This document shows positions 23,366-38,702 of a DNA stretch of 64,000 nucleotides, piece by piece; position 1 is the first letter of the stretch; every line of letters begins with the position of its first letter. The notes beneath the pieces are model-generated. The model had not been told where the DNA came from and made no database searches. It worked only from the letters and a program-made list of their open reading frames with translations. The DNA comes from Gerris lacustris. Its lineage: Eukaryota > Arthropoda > Insecta > Hemiptera > Gerridae. The stretch is taken from the NCBI GenBank assembly GCA_951217055.1, contig OX578276.1:113429313-113493312 (forward strand), read 5' to 3'. The translations under genes were made by a program, and so were the position numbers.

Positions 23366-25792
23366 TAAGTAATTTTTATTAATTGTTATAATAATTCTGT
23401 TGAAAACAATATTTTTTACTGCTGACTAATTTACTTCTCTACTACGAAAAACGAATTCGTGAACTATTTTGATATATGTCTATAAGAAAACAATGGGACC
23501 AGTGCAATTAACGATACTCTATACCCATTTCTCTGATTCCCGTTAGTTAAATGTTCATATGTAAAGCACGGTACAGAACGCGATTACTCTGTTTGCCGCA
23601 GGATTGGAAAAAAAAATCAACTCGGTAAAAAGCGAGTGCAATAAATAAGGCAGGTATTGTAGGGCCCTGATGGCAAGGCAACCAGAAGCACGGGTCCTCA
23701 GATACAAGATAAGCAGGCTCACACCCCCAGGTGTCCTCCTTAGCCTGCCTTACTCATTCCAACCATTACCAACACAATAAAACAAATCACAAATTCAAAG
23801 ATACATCGTGGGAACTCGCCGTATTAATACCACACTCAATGAGATTATACAACTGCCTTTTAATGACCACTAACTAGACGCTACGCCGCTCTTTATAATT
23901 TTATGCACCTTTAAAAACGATCTCTTGTAATAATCATAAAATAATAATTAGTATCGACTAGTAATTAGCAATGGGGATGGCTTTATGTATTTGTAACTGC
24001 TTTAGACATCAGAGATTCTTTTTCTCTGAGGATACACCGTAGATTTCTTTATAAGATTATTTTTTCTTTTATGATTAGTAGGTACATTTAATCGATCGGT
24101 TAAACTCAATCAGCTACTAGAAAACCTAACACAATTTTATATCAATTAATTTTTAATGACGTATAAATTTGTTTTATTGCTTGTGTTGGTTAATTTGTTT
24201 TTAAAATTTATAATATTAGTTAAGTTAACATTTCTAAAAATGATAATTTCAAACCCTTTAAATCTGTTATGGAGACAGAATTGATTTATTTTTTCGTCTA
24301 AAGGATGACTTAAGTTGAAACGTATCCCATAATATAAAGTATTGATCTACATGTTATTTTACACCTCTTCAGCCATCTAGTACTTATTTACTTCTTTTGG
24401 TAAAAATATAGTCTATATAATGCGCATAGGGTCTAAAGTTAGTTATACACTTAGGTATGATAAACCACTATACCATATAGCCAAAATAAAAAAAATAAGT
24501 CGTTAGACTATTTTTCTCCTAATCAAGTTGATTTCTTCATCTCACTAAATCTGCAGTTCCTTCAAGAACATGGTAATATCACACGAAAATAAAATTAATG
24601 GTAATAGGATAATACTAAAGCAACGCCAATTTGAGCCCTTATCATACTGTTTTTAACCTCGTATTATCTCTAATATTACAATTGTCTCAAATAATAATAT
24701 TGCTTATTATAGATAATATATAAATTATTCTAAACATTTAATATTTAATTATATGTATTCTTATTATGAATAATTAAATATAAAACTAAAATATTTATAA
24801 ACACTATATTTAATAGTCAAAATAAAATGGTAAAGGTAATTATTATACCACCAGATAATTACTTTTAGATTTTATTTTGGAAATTAAATACAATATATAT
24901 AAATATTTTGGTTTTTATATTTAATTATTTAGAACTTTTTGCGAGGTTAATTAAACTGTCTAATCCACTAAATTATAAAATAAAATTAAATATAAGCAAA
25001 AATAAACAATGTTCTTTTCTTACCATATAATTTTTTACTAAACAAATGAATACTTTTACCATAATTTACTCATTCATAAAATGTACATTTGAATAATCAC
25101 CTAATAACCTTTTAAAGCCTTAATTAGATTTTCACAAAGTTATTAAATAATAAAACAATTCTATGTCTTATCAACAATTTTGATACCAGTTCTGTTACTA
25201 TTTATTCCTATATTTATTCCTTATAAGTAGTAGGTAAATGTATTGGCACATCCCATTAAATTTTGAAAGTTTATTTTGACATAAATAGTTAAGTATCTAT
25301 TAAAAGCAGAAAATCTTATTTAAGAACAGTAGCTGAATTAAGAAATTTAAGAAACAGATACAATTAGGTACTAATTAAATTATTAAAAAAAAAAAAATGT
25401 TATTACAATATAATAAACTAAAAATGTTTGTTGCATATATTATTACGTTCTTAACTAAACTACAAAATCTCAAAGATGACCGATAAAGATTTTTTCGTGG
25501 TAATTACCAGAATAAAAGTGAGATAAATGCCTTTCATTCTTTTATTCTTTTGCTCATGTTAATTATAAATATAAATTTAAGCATTATACGGTTACTGTAC
25601 ACTTGCGTTAATAGACTTCCCATTACAAGTAGCTTGAAATCAAACAGCTCATCTAGAGCTCAGTTAATTCCTTCATGTTTAATAACAACTAATTTTAAAA
25701 AGAAAAAAAAACTGTTAATAAAACATGTAATCATTCTACATCTATAAGGTTCTAAAACGTCTCACGAGACGAGGAGTTAATCGAAAAATTAA

Positions 25793-25794
<2 letters not shown>
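23366..25794. other. non-coding, weak small inverted repeat
   Basis: AT-rich. At 23640-23757 a GC-richer block has imperfect inverted ends (AATAAGGCAGGTATTGTAGG and the reverse complement of CCTCCTTAGCCTGCCTTACT), perhaps a small MITE. Nothing else recognised; the frame at 25550-25747 is low-complexity. Confidence 0.4.

Positions 25795-25864
<70 letters not shown>
25795..25864. repeat. (TA)n microsatellite
   Basis: About 68 bp of uninterrupted TA. Confidence 0.97.
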
Positions 25865-25868
<4 letters not shown>

Positions 25869-27296
25869 ATTTAGATCATACATGGTTGTAAAACGGGTTG
25901 CAGTTATTAATTTGAATAAACGAGGCATAACAGCTAACTAAATTTATTTTTATAGTGCATTATATTTATGATAATATTCTATGAGGTTTATTAATCCTTT
26001 TGTTTTACAAAAATAATTTATATTTATTCGAAGCATTATCATATGTAATAATTCAATGATGGTTAATTAAGTTTCATCTATGAATAACTTATAACTAAAA
26101 AAAAAAAAATATATATATATACATATATTGCAATAAAAAAATAATTTAATAAAATCTTTTTATTTAATTAATCGCATCAGATAATTACATTTTAATACTA
26201 TACTTTGGATTTTGGATAAAATATTTGTCTTAATTTAGTTAGCTTAGAACTTATATGAATAAGTGAATATGTTTGCTTTCTCGTATATAATTTCACTTCG
26301 TTTAGAGGAGATAGTAAAGATTAGAGATATGTAAATTGGTTCATGTGTAAAAGCAGTTGAGAATATTTTCAAAGTGTATCTGAACAGTTGAGACAGACTC
26401 TAATAACAGGATTAAAATATCAATTCCTAGTTTGCCGCCATCACTTGGAAAGTAAATCAGTTAGTATTTTTTATTTTATCTGATCGAATTGGAAAAGTTT
26501 TTTTTTTTTTAAGTACTGTTTACATTTATGTGTTATGATATCCTCCGTTGGCTAGAACATTGTATCAAACTGCCATTTTAATCGCTCACATTATAAACCC
26601 AGTCTAAATTATATAAATGTGCAAATTATATAGATGAGTAACAGTTAATCGTAAAGTCTCACTAATATAAAGAGAGAGAGAGAAAAAAACAATGTTTTTA
26701 AGGTTAGGGAAATATAATTAAAAGCTGGTGACCTGTAATTTAGAAAAGCATTTAGTCTCAGAAGATTTTTTTTTTTCTAAATGTAAACTTGGGTTAGATA
26801 TGTCTATAGCCACAAGTCACGAGGACCTCAGTAAAAGACACGGTTCCTTTTCAATGTAAACGATTTACACCCTACTAAAAACCACATTGAAATATGTTGA
26901 GAACAAAATGGAGAATCGTTCTGTACAAAAAAGCAAAATTGGCACTAGCGTGAACATTGCAATTTAATAAAACATAGTAGCTGGGATAGTGCGCATGAAA
27001 ATAAAATTTCTAGAACAATCGGGCTAAATCTGATAAAATAGGATAGATCTGACAGGGTTTTAAAGAAAGGTTATCTACCTGTAAAGCGGTTTAGTCAAAG
27101 AATCATGTCATTAGCAGTTTTATTAAATTAATTATAAAAACATTCGCAAGCAATACGGGTGTTGAATTACATGAAGTTGATCTGTTCACATTTGAACGCT
27201 ATGTACTCTAACCACTGACCACCGAGAAGTGGAGGCAGGAAGATTTTAAACTTTATCTTCTTCATATGGTTTCTTCCCCCTGTTTTCGCCTCCCCC
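25865..27296. other. non-coding, homopolymer runs
   Basis: AT-rich with A and T runs (26100-26110, 26500-26511, 26768-26776) and a short (GA)n at about 26671-26683. No gene. Confidence 0.45.
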
Positions 27297-27455
27297 CAGT
27301 GGTGTATCCAGCGGCTAGGCCTGGGGGGCACATTCTAAGTCAGTTTAGATTGAGGGGGGGGGTGTATTCGTAGTGATAACAAGAAAAGGGTACTACTTAT
27401 TCAACAAAGATGCTGCGCCCCCTCCCCTCCCCCCCCCACAAAAAAAATGTACAAC

Positions 27456-27461
<6 letters not shown>

Positions 27462-27486
<25 letters not shown>
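27462..27486 (-). repeat. RTE 3' tail, (ATT)n
   Basis: (AAT)n on the plus strand, read as ATT repeats directly after AATAAATGGT on the minus strand. Microsatellite tails instead of poly(A) are usual for RTE-type elements. Confidence 0.75.
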
Positions 27487-27488
<2 letters not shown>

Positions 27489-27887
27489 CATTTATTAAAA
27501 TGACGCAGTATTACAATGAATTAATATTATTTTGATAATTGGTTCATTCGGCCATTTCAAATCAGCCGGAGCTGTGGTAACCTTTGAGGTAATGTTCGGT
27601 TGCTTTTTTTATTTTTTACATTTATTTAATTGTGAAAATGGCTATAAATAAAATTAATTGTAGAAATAAAATTTACATAACATAACAAAAACAAAATAAT
27701 ACTATTTACATGACACAAAATTTTGAATTAAAAATGATAGGGACAATAACATATTATATAATAACAACAATAAAATAAAATAACATAAGCATTCTAAGTA
27801 ATAGTTTAACCTAACTGAGATTCTCTCTAGTAAATGGTAACTTTAACTCTATTAAATGGTAATCTTTCTTTACTGTTACAGTAGTCA

Positions 27888-28064
27888 CTATTCACTATGT
27901 AGCCAGGCTTCCTTATATACAACTTCCATTCTCTTCCATTCATTTCTTTCGAGCGCCACTCTCCTCCACGTAGATTCTCCACAACACTTCCTCATCTCAC
28001 TGTCCCACCTTACTCTTGGTCTTCCTCTTTTTCGCTTTAGATCTATGGGAGTCCATTCAATAAT
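27888..28064 (-). pseudogene. RTE-like ORF, C-terminal segment
   Basis: The minus-strand reading begins IIEWTPIDLKRKRGRPRVRW, continues with WRRVALERNEWKRME and ends WLHSE before TAG (27890-27888). KRKRGRPR.RW followed by a Trp-rich tail is the usual end of RTE/BovB-like reverse transcriptases. It continues the protein encoded by the inverted segment at 28060-28867. About 400 bp of 3' UTR follows toward the ATT tail. Confidence 0.8.
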
Positions 28065-28877
28065 TTAGATTCGATAAATAGAAGTGCTATTATACACATA
28101 AAAAAGGGTGGCGCAAAAGCATGTATTAAACCAATGAGAGGTACAAGGCAGGGCGATGTTCCATCCGCAAAAATATTTAGTGCGACTTTGGAGGAAGCAT
28201 TCAAGGGCCTACAGTGGAGTGACTTCGGTATCCGAGTAAACGGCGAAAATTTAAATAAAATAATGTTTGCTGACGATATCGTGCTTATAGGGAAAAGTAT
28301 AGAGGAAATTAAGATCATGTTTCAAGACCTAATAAAGGAAGCAAAAAACATAGGCTTAAACATAAATTTCAGCAAAACTAAATTGTTCACCATGAATATC
28401 AATTGCAACGCCACAATCACAGTCGAAAGAATGAACATAGAAGAAGTGGAAGACTTTATCTATTTAGGTCAGCTAATCTCAAAAGACGACTGGGTGACAA
28501 GGGAAATAAAAAGGAGAATCGGATTAGGATGGAGAAGCTTCAACTCATACAAAATACTCTTCAAATCAAACGTCGATACCGAAATTAAAACTAAACTGTG
28601 GAACACTGTAGTTAAGCCTGTCATGATCTACGGTTGTGAAACCTGGAGCTTAACCAAGGCTAACATTAATAGACTACGTGTGGCAGTAAGAAGAATGGAA
28701 AGGAGCATGTTAAAAATAGGTCGCAACGAAAGAAAAACGAACGAATGGATCAGACAGAAAACTAACTTGAATGATATTGGGAAAGACATAGCGGAAAGGA
28801 AATGGAGATGGGCTGGCCACTTAGTTAGGACTAACGACGGAAGATGGTCGAAGAAAATTATTGAATGGTACAACTAA
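28060..28877 (+). pseudogene. RTE-like reverse transcriptase, inverted 5' segment
   Basis: The open frame from about 28065 encodes LDSINRSAI, then IHIKKGGAKACIKPMRGTRQGD. The latter is RT box 4, with 247 residues from the Met at 28134. Motifs: GTRQGD (3-8 of that Met), MFADDIV with an intact FADD (45-48), DFIYLGQLIS, and VMIYGCETWSLT. It ends GRWSKKIIEW at the inversion break; Tyr-Asn-stop after it is target DNA. The joint between LDSINRSAI and IHIKK skips the residues that normally separate the FDS box from the VRQGD box, so an internal deletion is likely. The catalytic residues are intact but the protein is split and inverted, so the copy is dead. Confidence 0.85.
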
Positions 28878-28932
28878 TAAACAAACAAAATCTCCGCGCC
28901 CAAGTAACAACAACTGTTTTAGAACGCCACTG

Positions 28933-30477
28933 CTCCCCCCCCCCCCCCCCCCCCCCGCCTAACAATAATATAAGGTTCGAACCTTATATGCAACATCCAA
29001 GGGAGCTAAACTGAAAAAGGGAAGACCATCTCCTAGCTGGGACGAAGTAATATACTTTAATACATAAAATATAATATAATTAGGGATTCTTTACATAAAC
29101 TTAGAAATAGATGATATACGTAATTAATAATGTTACTTGGAAAAGTACTAAATTAATTAATAAATAATTAATTAAAATTAGTAAGGAGTAAAATATATTG
29201 GAAACTTTAACAATTGATTGACTTCTTAGGTACGTAATAATATTACACGTGTAGTAAAATAAATAGTTAAAATTATAATAATTAAAATAACAAATAATTA
29301 AAATTTTAATTGAACTGAAATTTTAATTAATTAAATCAAATTGACCAACTCAAGCCTCAGTGTAGGCTCCACGGCATGGCATCCGCCGAGTTCATATATA
29401 AACTTATATTATTAAAACAAATACAATGATAATAATAAAATAAAATAAAAAATAAATTAATAGTAATTTGATATCACATATCTTCAGTGTTATTTTATTT
29501 TATTTTTGTTATACAAATAGTATTATATTCTTATTTTTATCAAAGTAAAATCTTACCAGTTTTTCACGTTTTATCCTTTTTACCCCCCTTTATGGTTAAA
29601 ATGGCGAATAAATCCACTTCCGTTCAACTTCTTTGCTAAAAGAATTTGGGCCGAAATAGGTATATGCATTAAAATAAATTGAAATAATTGAAAGGAGGAA
29701 AAGGTTTGATTGCTGACACCCAAATTTCAACTTTAAAACAACCTAAGCAACATTTTAAAACCAGATAAATACTTAAAGATTAATATTACACATAATTAAA
29801 ATGAAGATATCAAAACAACGAACGAATAAAAAAAAATTATATTATATTAATTAACGTAAAAAAAGAGCAGAAAAACATACCTCATATTAATGAGTACTGA
29901 AAATTATAGTATTTTTGAAGCGAAAATTGCACAAGCATAAGTAATCAAAATATCTTTGCAGCGTAAAAAAACTCATTTAGGTTTCCGCTTAGTTTTAAAA
30001 ACAATAAACAGAAGGAAATGGACGTGAATATAGAGCTCAGCTTTAATACTCACACACTACAATAAATAATAAAAATACTTGTAACCGACATGACAACATT
30101 TAGTTAGAAACTTTTATTATATTTATATTTATTAAATATTATTAAAAATCTCGATTCTTTAATTATTATAATTATTATTACTATTTATTTATAACAGAAT
30201 ACTTAAGCACTCATGACTTCCTCAGAATGCTGTATGTATAATGCTAGACTCATAAAAATCGCAGCAACTTTGCACTAATTCTCTAAGAAGAATAATTCCT
30301 GATTTGCAGGTGAGATAAGGATTTCCCACTAACAATGAAAATTTGAGGCGAATTTTAAATTCTGAGATTAATTTATACTTTTTTTCCTAGACTTTAAATT
30401 TTAATAAATATTTCTGAACCAATACTTCACCAAAAATAAATAAATAAATAAATAAATTTTAAAATAAATAAATAATA
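28933..30477. other. non-coding, C run and LINE crumb
   Basis: Starts with a C run (about 28936-28956). At 28990-29050 a plus-strand frame reads GAKLKKGRPSPSWDEV, similar to the KRGRP..W end of LINE RTs; it is too short to classify. The rest is AT-rich with (AAAT)n near 30438-30460. Confidence 0.4.
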
Positions 30478-30577
30478 AAAATTCTCTAAATTTTATAGCA
30501 ATCATACAACTTGTATCTATGAATTTGTTTGATCTCTATTTACACATTAAATTTCTCCTCACTCTTTATACGCATTA
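30478..30577. repeat. segment shared with the MITE at 32403-32590
   Basis: About 95 bp beginning ATTCTCTAAATTTTATAGCA and ending near CTCACTCTTTATACGCAT. It is nearly identical to the reverse complement of about 32480-32585. The right part of the element is missing here and the (TTA)n array follows instead. Confidence 0.8.
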
Positions 30578-30579
30578 TT

Positions 30580-30598
30580 GTTATTATTATTATTATTA

Positions 30599-30680
<82 letters not shown>

Positions 30681-30728
30681 TTATTATTTTTATTATTATT
30701 ATAATTATTATTATTATTATTTTATTAT
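30580..30728. repeat. (TTA)n microsatellite
   Basis: About 140 bp of TTA/ATT repeats with a few interruptions. Poly-Leu, poly-Ile and poly-Tyr frames read from it are artefacts. Confidence 0.97.
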
Positions 30729-31640
30729 GCAGATTGTTCAGCAGAAATGGATTAACATTTACGTATAAATATTCTTTTATTGTTAACTTTTATCTTCTTC
30801 AAATATGAATTATACAGTATGCACTAACTTCTTTAAGACAAATACTTATGTACTTTATAGATATTATACCTTTATCATGTGACTCCATTCAATGGAATCA
30901 TTATTAATAATAACAAACGATGATCTAAAGAATTCATTCATTTGTCCAAGGACACTAATTACACCAATTAACTTCATTAAGTATTTTTGCAATGTGAGAT
31001 AACTAGTTAACACTCAGTTAGATAAGTTTACGATATTATTAAATTATCGTATTAATTAAGGCAACAGTATAACCGGCCATTTATAAGCGAAGAACTTTAG
31101 AATAAGACCTGATAAGATCAGGTCTTATTATAAAAATCCTACTTTTTTGATCATTTACATTAACTTTGGTTTTCTTTGTTTATCGGTGCCTATCTTCAAA
31201 ATCTTTGGAGGGTTAGTCATCCAAAGAGGTTAATATTTGGCACATAGACTCTGTACCAATACAAAAACATTTTATCAAATTTCAGAGCCACGGTACCCTA
31301 ACACACACACTGATTAACGACAGTGCTTATAATAACGCAAAAACCGTGATTGTTATGAATATTTTCAAAGCGTATTTTTATAAATTAACAGCAAACAGCT
31401 TTATATGGTACGATTCTTATTTGAATGGACTACGTTATAAAATAGATAATCAAAATCGTCCAGATAGAGAGCCATGTGGCCCGGGCCTCGGAGGGCCTCT
31501 GGCACCCAAACCATTATTTACGAGTATATATCGCAAAAGTGTTTATGATTTGTATTTATTTTTAATAATAAAATAATATTTGATAGTAATAAGACGCCAA
31601 GAAGTCAAACTAAACTTAAGGTTACTACGTATTTAATTAG
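30729..31640. other. non-coding, one short hairpin
   Basis: AT-rich. A perfect 13-bp hairpin (AATAAGACCTGAT, loop AAG) lies at 31101-31129. A GC-rich patch at about 31470-31510 is unassigned. Confidence 0.45.
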
Positions 31641-31855
31641 GAATTTCCTTACGCTCAAAAAACGGAAATTATATGGAGCCCCAAAAATCTTATTTAAATT
31701 CTCTTATAGGGCATGTGTGCGCCAAATTTTATCGAAATGGGACCAGTAGTTTAAGCTCCAAGCATCTGCACAGACATCAGAATATTTTTTGAATTCAGGG
31801 GACCTTAAAACTTGTTATTCATCAAAATATCAAAATCAAATTTTCATGCAAGCAC

Positions 31856-31900
<45 letters not shown>
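31641..31900 (+). repeat. dispersed repeat family C, with (CT)n
   Basis: AAGCTCCAAGCATCTGCACA, AATTCAGGGGACCTTAAAAC and CATCAAAATATCAAAATC match 57265-57400 and 50610-50700. The family end is followed by about 40 bp of (CT)n at 31858-31898. Confidence 0.6.
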
Positions 31901-31902
<2 letters not shown>

Positions 31903-31917
31903 CCTCTATATATATAT

Positions 31918-33794
<1,877 letters not shown>

Positions 33795-33798
33795 ATAC

Positions 33799-35339
33799 GG
33801 GTCATTTTCAAATAAAATGTACCTTTTCTGTCCCAAGATTTTACAATTTTATTGTAACTAAAAAATTTCATATTAATGAAAAATAAAAAAACCAGGTTAT
33901 TTAGGTTTATTGATCAGATGTCTGTCTATTATTGTGTTAATCAGGGTCATTTTATGGCTTATAAGGTGAAAATTTCTTGCTTCAAAAAATTTTAATGTTA
34001 AAAATTGTAATGAGTGTTACGTCCCACAGTAGTTTTGATAACATGTAATGTGATTTTTATTCATTTTTTTCATAAGTTTTTTTTCATTATAATTTTTTTT
34101 TTAACCAATAAAATATCCAAGTTTATATAAATGGGATAGGAAAAAATAAAATTTTTGTTCAAAACGAAACAAATATATTTATATGTATGTCCCAAGGGTT
34201 TTGTAATGAGTGTTACCGATAAGGGTTGGCAGAATTAGAGGGTGAGTATGAAAGAAAGAAGGAGGGATTAGGGTTTGTTTATGTTAAGAAGACATTTAAG
34301 TCAGTAATCAACGACTTTTTGGATTGATAGCACTTTATTCTTCTCTACAATTAATATTTCACTAAACAAAAATGGTGCGTATTTTTATTCATTGTAATGA
34401 GTGTTACCATCATTTTTTGTAGTTGTAATCAACATTTATTTATGTTATTATTATGATTTAGTAGTTATTAATTAATATAATCAGTAAACATTTAATTGGT
34501 TTAATTAATAAACATAGTTTCTGAGGAAAGATTTTTTAAAGTTAAAAATGTAATGAGTGTTACCTGTAATGAGTGTTACTATTCCGTTAGTTCTACAATA
34601 CTGTATATTTTAAAACTTAAAAAAAATGATTGAGTTTAATGTTTTTACAAAAAATAAATTTGCCGCATGTAAACAAATATTGTAAATAAAAGTTTAATGT
34701 TTAAAGTTTGTGTTAAAATTTAATTTTTTCTAGGTCCAATATATAAATGTGTAATGAGTGTTACCATAATGTAATGAGTGTTACCATAATGTAATGAGTG
34801 TTACTTGAATAACAACAAATTCTTATGGGTAGCCGTGTCCAACTATTTTTTTAATAAAGAAAAATTATTTTTTCTTCTTCTTTATAATAAAAACTTTTAT
34901 TACAATGCACTGAAAACGTATCCTTTACATTTTTGAAGCTTTGAGGAAACATTAAAAGCTAATACATGTAACACTCATTACTTTTTTTAAAAAATTACAA
35001 ATATTTTAGGTCCAAAAAATATTTCTGGTGGGATGAAAGAGAATATTTACGTCATATATACAATTTAGTAACGTTTCATAAAAACAGAGAAACAAAATCT
35101 AAAAAAAATATCGTTTTTATGATAGTAGCACTCATTACGACAAAAATGTGATTTTTTATGTATATATGTTCATATATATGTAAATAAATTTGAAAACTGA
35201 CTGTTCTTGAACGAAAATGTCATCCTAAGTCCCTGATGTGTCAGAATAATCGATATTATCATGTCTAAGGCTTATTTTAATTTTCTATAAAGTAGCCAAA
35301 TTGATTTCCCTAAAGGTACATTTTATTTGAAAATGACCC
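33799..35339. mobile_element. 1.54-kb TIR element with an array of a 14-bp motif
   Basis: The left end GGGTCATTTTCAAATAAAAT followed by GTACCTTT (33799-33826) and the right end AAAGGTACATTTTATTTGAA followed by AATGACCC (35312-35339) are near-perfect inverted repeats of about 28 bp. ATAC flanks both sides (33795-33798, 35340-35343), a candidate 4-bp target duplication. Inside, GTAATGAGTGTTAC occurs eight times in direct orientation and twice inverted. No open frame of useful length exists, so the element is non-autonomous. The superfamily is not recognised. Confidence 0.82.
34007..35138. repeat. ten copies of GTAATGAGTGTTAC
   Basis: Direct copies start at 34007, 34203, 34394, 34550, 34566, 34751, 34771 and 34791. 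Inverted copies are at 34968-34981 and 35125-35138 (the last with one mismatch). Three copies (34751-34804) are spaced exactly 20 bp apart; others are 150-200 bp apart. The motif is itself a short dyad (GTAA/TTAC), which fits a protein-binding site. Confidence 0.9.
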
Positions 35340-35343
35340 ATAC

Positions 35344-37374
35344 ATATCTTAAGATATAAGTAGCAAACGGAATGATGTTTTATTAGAAAACCCAATGAAG
35401 ATAACCAGGGAAAGAATTAATTATAAAATTTAATTCAAACCAGAAGATCTGTATGACTAAGTTGTATCGCACATATCACATTATCCTAAATAAATTTCCT
35501 AACAACGCGACCACGACCCATTGGTTCGATTCCAAAAAGTTTAATGATGACTTTTTATTACAATAGCTTTATTTTTAAGGTACCATAAAATTATTACCAA
35601 TGATCTGGTGGTTGTAGGAAGGTGCTAAGTTGGATGCCATCAGTACACGTATTGACGGTTCAATAAGTTTCAGTTTAGCGGTATAAGTCTCGAAGCTTTT
35701 TTGTTCAAGGTTAATCTAGTTTGCGTAGCTAATCTAGTGGAAAAAATGAAGAAGGACTAATTATATTTTTAACACATCGGGGACGAGGAAGCCCGGCTTG
35801 GCAACGGTTTGATATAATACGGGATGGTCTCGGTAAAGTGCAGGTTCGTATAGCATCGGTCAATTAAGCATAGACCGGTAGCTCGGATTACACGGTGCAT
35901 TTTGAATCTTAGCCACTCTCACACACTTCTTCTTTACAACTTTTCCTTTCTCTTTAATAATTACTAGACATCATATTTAATGAGTAGTAAATTTGCCGTG
36001 TAACTGATCAAGTCCGTTTTATAACTGAGATTTTCTCAGCTAAAAGTTAAGGATTTTGTTAAGTGCCTAGATATAATTACTATTTAAAATAGATGTTAAT
36101 TTTAAAGTGTATAATAGTCAGAAGAATTTACAGATAAATGTATTCTTTTATTAATAATAAAGAGTAAATTTCAATTGAAAGATGTGTGTATGTAAATATA
36201 TGTATAATAAAGTGTAAATATATATAAGTATGTATATTTAGCATTTGCATAAATGCCATTGAAATAAATAATCATCTAAATAATATTTAATTTAGTATTA
36301 TTATATAATTAATACATTTAAAAATATATATATGTGTATATAATTTAGTAATACGTATTTATCTAGATATATTTAATCGAATTCTGACAGGGCTTGTGCA
36401 AGTATAAAGCTAGGATGTATGGTGCGTAGGGTGAACATTTAATATTACTGTTATAGGATAAGTATACAATTTTTTTTTGTAATTATTGATAGTAAGTATA
36501 AAATTCTTTAGAGGTTTTGAAATAAAACTGAACTGCTACGTGGAGTAAAGTGGAACGGAGATAGAAGTAGAGTGTAGCTTAGAGACAGGAAGAAACAGGA
36601 GGCCTTTATTATCAAGAACTGAGAAATTATAGGTTTTATACAGCTCCATGGAAGGACAATGTCCTTAGTTCCTGCCTCCTCAACGGTTTTACATGAAATT
36701 ACAACTGTCAGCTGATTAAATTTCGGTAATTATCTACTCTATTCTTTCCTTCGGGCTCTAAATACCTATAGTTGGTACATTTAAATTAATTACAGTGGAC
36801 TTTACTTTTACTTTCATATTAAGTTTTTGTTATAAAAAAAACTTTTCGACGGCAGCAAGGATCACTAATTTCACCTACATACTTATGTATACGTCATGAA
36901 TATATTTTAAAAAGCGAGAACTTTACCGTAGCATCAAATTAAGGAAGCTTAATACATACGTAAAGATAAAATCATGATTAAAATGAAAATATTTAACGGT
37001 TCAGTGATAATAATGACAGGGATGTTGCTCAATCGTCTTTCAATTCTCACGCTTCTCAACTTCTTATTATAATCAATTCAGGGATTTCTAAATGGTAAAC
37101 AAAGTGACTCCGAGATTCAGATTTGATAACTTACTTCATTGCATATTTATGCGCTATCCTTGACTTTTTAACTAATAATTAAAAAAATCTTTAAATTAGC
37201 TTATTAAAGAAACATCTTTATTATAGAGTTCCGAAGAGTCCAGTTCCAAAAAAACTATTTTAAATTTCAATTAGTTGTTTACTATCCTCCGAAGTCTAAA
37301 GCGTTTAATATCCTTCTTCTTTATTATAGTAATATTAAGTTAATCGTAACATCTAATTATAAAATGGTTAACAT
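35344..37374. other. non-coding, nothing recognised
   Basis: About 2 kb. A more GC-rich patch at about 35770-35900 (ACGAGGAAGCCCGGCTTGGC) has no assignable frame. Confidence 0.45.

Positions 37375-38702
<1,328 letters not shown>

Larger units (their letters stand above)
27462..28867 (-). mobile_element. RTE-like LINE with 5' inversion (twin priming)
   Basis: The 3' part runs on the minus strand (about 28053 down to 27462) and ends in an (ATT)n tail. The 5' part (about 28054-28867) is on the plus strand, so it is inverted. Both parts reach the same point of the protein: plus ends ...KKIIEW and minus resumes IIEWTPIDL, sharing ATTATTGAATGG. GTACAACTAATAA flanks the whole insertion at 27449-27461 and 28868-28880. 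This order, with the 3' edge of the inverted segment at the target junction, is exactly the twin-priming product known for L1. Confidence 0.88.
27297..28932. mobile_element. hAT-like MITE (family F), copy carrying an RTE insertion
   Basis: The left end CAGTGGTGTATCCAGCGGCT and right end GCCACTG match the ends of the intact copy at 41400-41952 (reverse orientation). So do internal blocks: GGGGGCACATTCTAAGTCAG, AACAAGAAAAGGG, CTACTTATTCAACAAAG and AAGTAACAACAACTG then TTTTAGAACG. Relative to the other copy it lacks about 250 bp at its right side. Flanking CCTCCCCC and CTCCCCCC could be an 8-bp target duplication blurred by C-run slippage. Confidence 0.75.

Noticed and set aside
30519..30808. 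Poly-Ile, poly-Leu and poly-Tyr frames
   Set aside because: Translations of (TTA)n in three frames.
34007..35138. CRISPR-like spacing of the 14-bp motif
   Set aside because: The repeat is too short, spacing is irregular, orientation is mixed and the motif lies inside a TIR element.
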